Shown here one piece after another: positions 61,217 through 64,000 of a stretch of 64,000 nucleotides of DNA. The notes under the pieces were generated by a model that had not been told where the DNA came from, made no database searches, and saw nothing but the letters and a program-made list of their open reading frames with translations. The stretch covers positions 434,001 through 498,000 of the forward strand of contig NZ_CP031306.1 in assembly GCF_004799645.1 (NCBI RefSeq). The letters run 5' to 3'. The stretch is from Natronorubrum bangense (GTDB lineage Archaea; Halobacteriota; Halobacteria; Halobacteriales; Natrialbaceae). A program made the position numbers and the translations under genes. Position 1 is the stretch's first letter. Every line of letters starts with the position of its first letter.

Positions 61217-62182
61217 ATGGGTGCAGCCGACGAGCGGGCTCCCGAGTCTGTTCGACGAGTCGTCTCACAGGTTTTCGGGACGAGTGTCCGTTCGTGTCGA
61301 CGGCCAGCTGTCGGCTCGGTGGCTGAGACGTATCTGCTCGAGCTCGAGGGCAATCCCGAGCGAGTCGTCTGCAAGGTCGGTGGGGCGAGCGTCTGGACTG
61401 GTGCTGTGATCGAGCCAGCTGTCTGTCGGCTCGTTGGCAACCGGACGGCGTTGGCAGTGCCCGATGTCCTGGCTTCGGGACGGTTCGTCGACGCCGGTCG
61501 GACAACAGCAACTGAAACGGCAGCTCCCCTTTCGCGATGGGCGCTGTATGAGTATGTCGACGGCGAATCCCCCGATCCGTGGTACAGTCAGTGTGATCGA
61601 ACAGTTCGGCGACGGCTCGTTTCCGATGCCGGATCGATACTCGGCCGACTGCACGACTGGTCGACGACCGAATTCGCGTTCGACCGAACGGGCGGCCTCG
61701 AGCGGACTCCGAATCATCCGACCGGACTGTGCGTGTGCGATTCGACGCCGCCGTCTGTCGTCGACGCCCTTGCTGCTGTCTCTCAAGTGCTCCCACGGCG
61801 TTCACTGGTGTCTCAAGCGGTGCTTTGTCATGGCGATTTCCATCCCGGGAACCTGCTGGTCACCTCCTCCGGGAGGATTACCGCGGTGCTCGACTGGGGA
61901 AACGCCCATGTTGCTCCAGCGGAGTACGCTGTCGCTCGCGCCGAAGTGCGGTTCGTCGACCGGTTTCGGTCGCTCCCATCTCCCGAGCGAGCGCGGCTCA
62001 GGGAGGTGTTCCGAGCCCGCTACCGGGACCACGCGTCGCTTGAGTCCGACTACCCTGTGCGGGCGCCGCTCTATAAGAGTCTGTGGCTCGCACAGTCGGC
62101 GATCAACCTCGCGTCTGTCGCCCGTTCGTCTCGCGGCCGGACACAGATTCGTCGACAGCTGCGCACGATCGTCGATCGGTGA
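61217..62182 (+). CDS. APH-family phosphotransferase (aminoglycoside/choline kinase-like)
   Basis: The 321-aa protein has a kinase-like fold: an N-lobe with VAETYLLELEGNPERVVCKVG (~34), and a catalytic loop LCHGDFHPGNLLV (~203; HGDxxxxN) followed by VLDWGNA (~223; DxD/DWE-like). It phosphorylates a small molecule such as an amino-alcohol, sugar or antibiotic. It is monocistronic, divergent from the FkbM gene. Arg-rich C-terminus (SSRGRTQIRRQLRTIVDR) is unusual in this acidic proteome. Confidence 0.83.
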   Translation: MGAADERAPESVRRVVSQVFGTSVRSCRRPAVGSVAETYLLELEGNPERVVCKVGGASVWTGAVIEPAVCRLVGNRTALAVPDVLASGRFVDAGRTTATETAAPLSRWALYEYVDGESPDPWYSQCDRTVRRRLVSDAGSILGRLHDWSTTEFAFDRTGGLERTPNHPTGLCVCDSTPPSVVDALAAVSQVLPRRSLVSQAVLCHGDFHPGNLLVTSSGRITAVLDWGNAHVAPAEYAVARAEVRFVDRFRSLPSPERARLREVFRARYRDHASLESDYPVRAPLYKSLWLAQSAINLASVARSSRGRTQIRRQLRTIVDR

Positions 62183-62306
62183 GCTCGGATTCGAGGACGG
62201 CAAACCCTTTCAAAACGCGACTTTTTCTCGAGCACGCGTCTAACCGGCTGTCGTGTAAAACGGCTGCAACGCTTTATTATGTCGCTCCCGTATACTGTCG
62301 CAAACA

Positions 62307-63248
62307 ATGTGCGCCCAAACCGAAAACGCTGCACCGGAACCGGACTCCGAAACGGCGGTGCTCAGCCTGGATGGACTTACCAAACGGTATGGCGACACTG
62401 TGGCGAACGGCGACGTCACTTTCGACGTCACTGCCGGAGAGATTTTCGGCTACCTCGGCCCAAACGGGGCGGGAAAAACGACGACCATTCGTCTGTTGCT
62501 CGGGCTCATCAAGCCCACATCCGGTACCGCAGAAGTACTCGGTGCGGACATTCGCGACCGACGGGCGCTCACCGAAGCGAAAGCCAACATCGGATATCTG
62601 CCGGATACACTCGGATTCGAGGACCGGTTGACGGGTCGACAAGTGCTCGACCACTTCGCTCGAATGCGTGGCGACGAACGACGAGACGAGTTGTTGGATC
62701 TGTTTCGCCCACCGCTGGATAAGCCAGTCGAGACGTACTCCTCGGGTAACCGTCGAATGCTCGGGATCGTTCAGGCCTTCATGCACGACCCAGAGCTCGT
62801 CATCATGGACGAACCAACATCTGGCCTGGACCCGCTCAAACAGGACCGAATGCACGCGTTTCTCGAGGAGGAACGGGACGCTGGCAAGACCATTTTTCTC
62901 TCCTCACACATCCTCAGTGAGGTCCAGCGAGTGTGCGATCGAGTGGGGATCATTCGAGAGGGGAAACTGGTCGCTCTCGAGGATATCGAGGTGTTGCTCG
63001 AGCGGGGCGGCAAACAAGTGTGGGTTCACCTCGCGGAGCCGGTCGACAGCGGGCAGTTTACGACGGACGACATGATCGACGTCGAAGTAGTCGACAGCAC
63101 GGTCCGGTTTACCTACACCGGCGAGTACAACGAACTCATCGCCCACCTCGCCAGATTCGATATCGAAGACATCGGTATTGGAGATCCCCAACTCGACGAC
63201 ATCTTCAAACACTACTACGGGGACGACGCCACACCGGGTGCAGAATGA
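62307..63248 (+). CDS. ABC transporter ATP-binding protein
   Basis: The 313-aa ATPase has Walker A LGPNGAGKTTT (~51), signature YSSGNRRMLGI (~139; a variant of LSGGQ) and Walker B LVIMDEPTSGLDPL (~159). A C-terminal extension (~225-313) is typical of DrrA/CcmA-type exporters. It energises the ABC-2 permease that starts inside its last codons (4-bp overlap). Likely substrates are drugs or lipids; not specified by sequence. An AT-rich ACGCTTTATTATG about 35 bp upstream is a possible promoter. Confidence 0.9.
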   Translation: MCAQTENAAPEPDSETAVLSLDGLTKRYGDTVANGDVTFDVTAGEIFGYLGPNGAGKTTTIRLLLGLIKPTSGTAEVLGADIRDRRALTEAKANIGYLPDTLGFEDRLTGRQVLDHFARMRGDERRDELLDLFRPPLDKPVETYSSGNRRMLGIVQAFMHDPELVIMDEPTSGLDPLKQDRMHAFLEEERDAGKTIFLSSHILSEVQRVCDRVGIIREGKLVALEDIEVLLERGGKQVWVHLAEPVDSGQFTTDDMIDVEVVDSTVRFTYTGEYNELIAHLARFDIEDIGIGDPQLDDIFKHYYGDDATPGAE

Positions 63249-64000
63249 CGGCTATCCTGCGCAATGAGTCCGAAAAGCGGATCCGTGGCTCACTGATCCT
63301 GACTGGCCTGCTCATCGTGCTCTCGGCGTTCTTCCTCGTTGTATTCCCAGCCATACAAGAAGAAGCGCAGTTGGTCGAGCAGGCGTATCCGGAGTACCTG
63401 CTCGAGCTCCTGGGGATCGAAGAGCTACACACGATCGAGGGGTTCCTCGGGGGCTATATTTTCCCGTTCATCTGGATACTGCTCGCGGGAATCTACTTCG
63501 CATACACCAGCGCGGGCATGATCTCGGGAGATATCCGCACTCGTCGAATGGATCTCACACTCTCCAATCCGGTGTCTCGAGAGTCGGTCCTGCTCCAGAA
63601 GGTCGCTGCGCTGTGGGTTCCTCTGGTCGCATTGAGCGTTGGACTCCTAGTCCTGTTACTCGTCGGTGTGAACGTTCTCGAGGAGTCGATCGATCTCGGT
63701 GCACTCATTATGGTCCACCTCCTCGGCGTTCCGTATCTGTTGGTCTGTGCCGGCATCGGTATCGTCCTGTCCGTCGTTCTCGAGCGAATCGAACGGGCGC
63801 AGGCTGCTGCACTGGTGTTGGTGTTTCTTCTCTGGCTGGTCGACGGTCTCTCGCATATGAATCCCGATTTCGAGTGGATCGGTGACCTCACTCCGAGTAG
63901 ATACTACGATCCGTCGGCGATTCTCATCCACGAGGAGTATGCCCTCCTTGATGCTGGTCTTCTCCTCGTGGTCTTTTTTGCCCTGCTTGGTGTCGCCACG
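63245..64000 (+). CDS. ABC-2 type transporter permease (partial, runs off window)
   Basis: The visible 252 residues begin MTAILRNESEKRIRG and contain hydrophobic helices (LTGLLIVLSAFFLVVFPA, YIFPFIWILLAGIYFAYTSAGMISGDI, ...). The stretch ISGDIRTRRMDLTLSNPVSRESVLLQK is the hallmark ABC-2 coupling region (GEkerGTld-like). It is co-translated with the ATPase gene. The 3' end lies beyond the window. Confidence 0.88.
   Translation, partial: MTAILRNESEKRIRGSLILTGLLIVLSAFFLVVFPAIQEEAQLVEQAYPEYLLELLGIEELHTIEGFLGGYIFPFIWILLAGIYFAYTSAGMISGDIRTRRMDLTLSNPVSRESVLLQKVAALWVPLVALSVGLLVLLLVGVNVLEESIDLGALIMVHLLGVPYLLVCAGIGIVLSVVLERIERAQAAALVLVFLLWLVDGLSHMNPDFEWIGDLTPSRYYDPSAILIHEEYALLDAGLLLVVFFALLGVAT

Overview
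The window is haloarchaeal chromosomal DNA, most like the Natrialbales (Natrialba, Haloterrigena and Natrinema relatives). This rests on the acidic proteins, high GC, Tat-lipoproteins, PGF-CTERM anchoring, HTH_10 (Bat-type) and Orc1/Cdc6 proteins, TATA-type promoters close to start codons, and an initiator tRNA-Met. The genus is an inference. The initiator tRNA and sufB are normally chromosomal, which argues against a plasmid.

Region 1 (1-15.7 kb) is catabolic. It holds an amidohydrolase/Rieske pair, a fused FAD-linked oxidase/Fe-S (D-lactate dehydrogenase-like) protein, a UspA protein, a TRAP-TAXI uptake system (binding protein, DUF1850 protein, fused permease), a glutaryl-CoA dehydrogenase plus CoA-transferase pair, an IclR regulator and an atypical SDR. 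Region 2 (15.8-19.6 kb) is scarred by mobile DNA: a decayed IS630-type transposase carrying an IS200/IS605-like hairpin, a 5'-truncated GATE/FeoB-like permease, and a solitary sufB. Region 3 (19.8-27.4 kb) has a tandem UspA, an ACR3 arsenite exporter with a Cys-rich N-terminus, two secreted surface proteins, an AzlC/AzlD exporter and the initiator tRNA-Met. Region 4 (27.5-33.2 kb) is a four-gene operon: hydantoinase A and B, an N-carbamoylsarcosine amidase-like hydrolase and a PEP mutase/isocitrate lyase-family enzyme.

Region 5 (34-37.3 kb) is a candidate replication origin. An orc1/cdc6 gene is flanked on both sides by copies of ACACCCCTATCGATTTGTTT: four at about 44-bp spacing beyond its 3' end, and three direct plus one inverted upstream around an AT-rich, CTAG-dense stretch. 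Beside it is an array of short hairpins with a strict 26-nt period and a 43-codon gene. Region 6 (37.3-44.3 kb) has an enoyl-CoA hydratase/3-hydroxyacyl-CoA dehydrogenase pair, an MFS transporter, an ornithine cyclodeaminase-family dehydrogenase, a ThDP enzyme and a TRAM protein.

Region 7 (44.3-53 kb) contains an uncharacterised gene set: a PTPS/QueD-like protein, a GT4 glycosyltransferase, a SAM methyltransferase, a zinc-type alcohol dehydrogenase and a CDP-alcohol phosphatidyltransferase. It is split by two MITE-like elements and a lipoprotein gene. Region 8 (53-64 kb) has a ketopantoate-reductase-like/alpha-beta-hydrolase fusion, three overlapping CPBP (CAAX-protease-like) membrane proteins, a flavodoxin pseudogene cut by a MITE, a FkbM methyltransferase, an APH-type kinase and an ABC exporter that runs off the end.

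Three copies of an 86-88 bp MITE (CTATAGTA termini) lie at 63, 48395 and 59317. The strongest leads for new biology are the cdc6 origin with its repeat and hairpin arrays, the pterin/glycosyl/CDP-alcohol gene set, the fusion protein and the CPBP triplet. No searches were run; all family assignments come from reading motifs.
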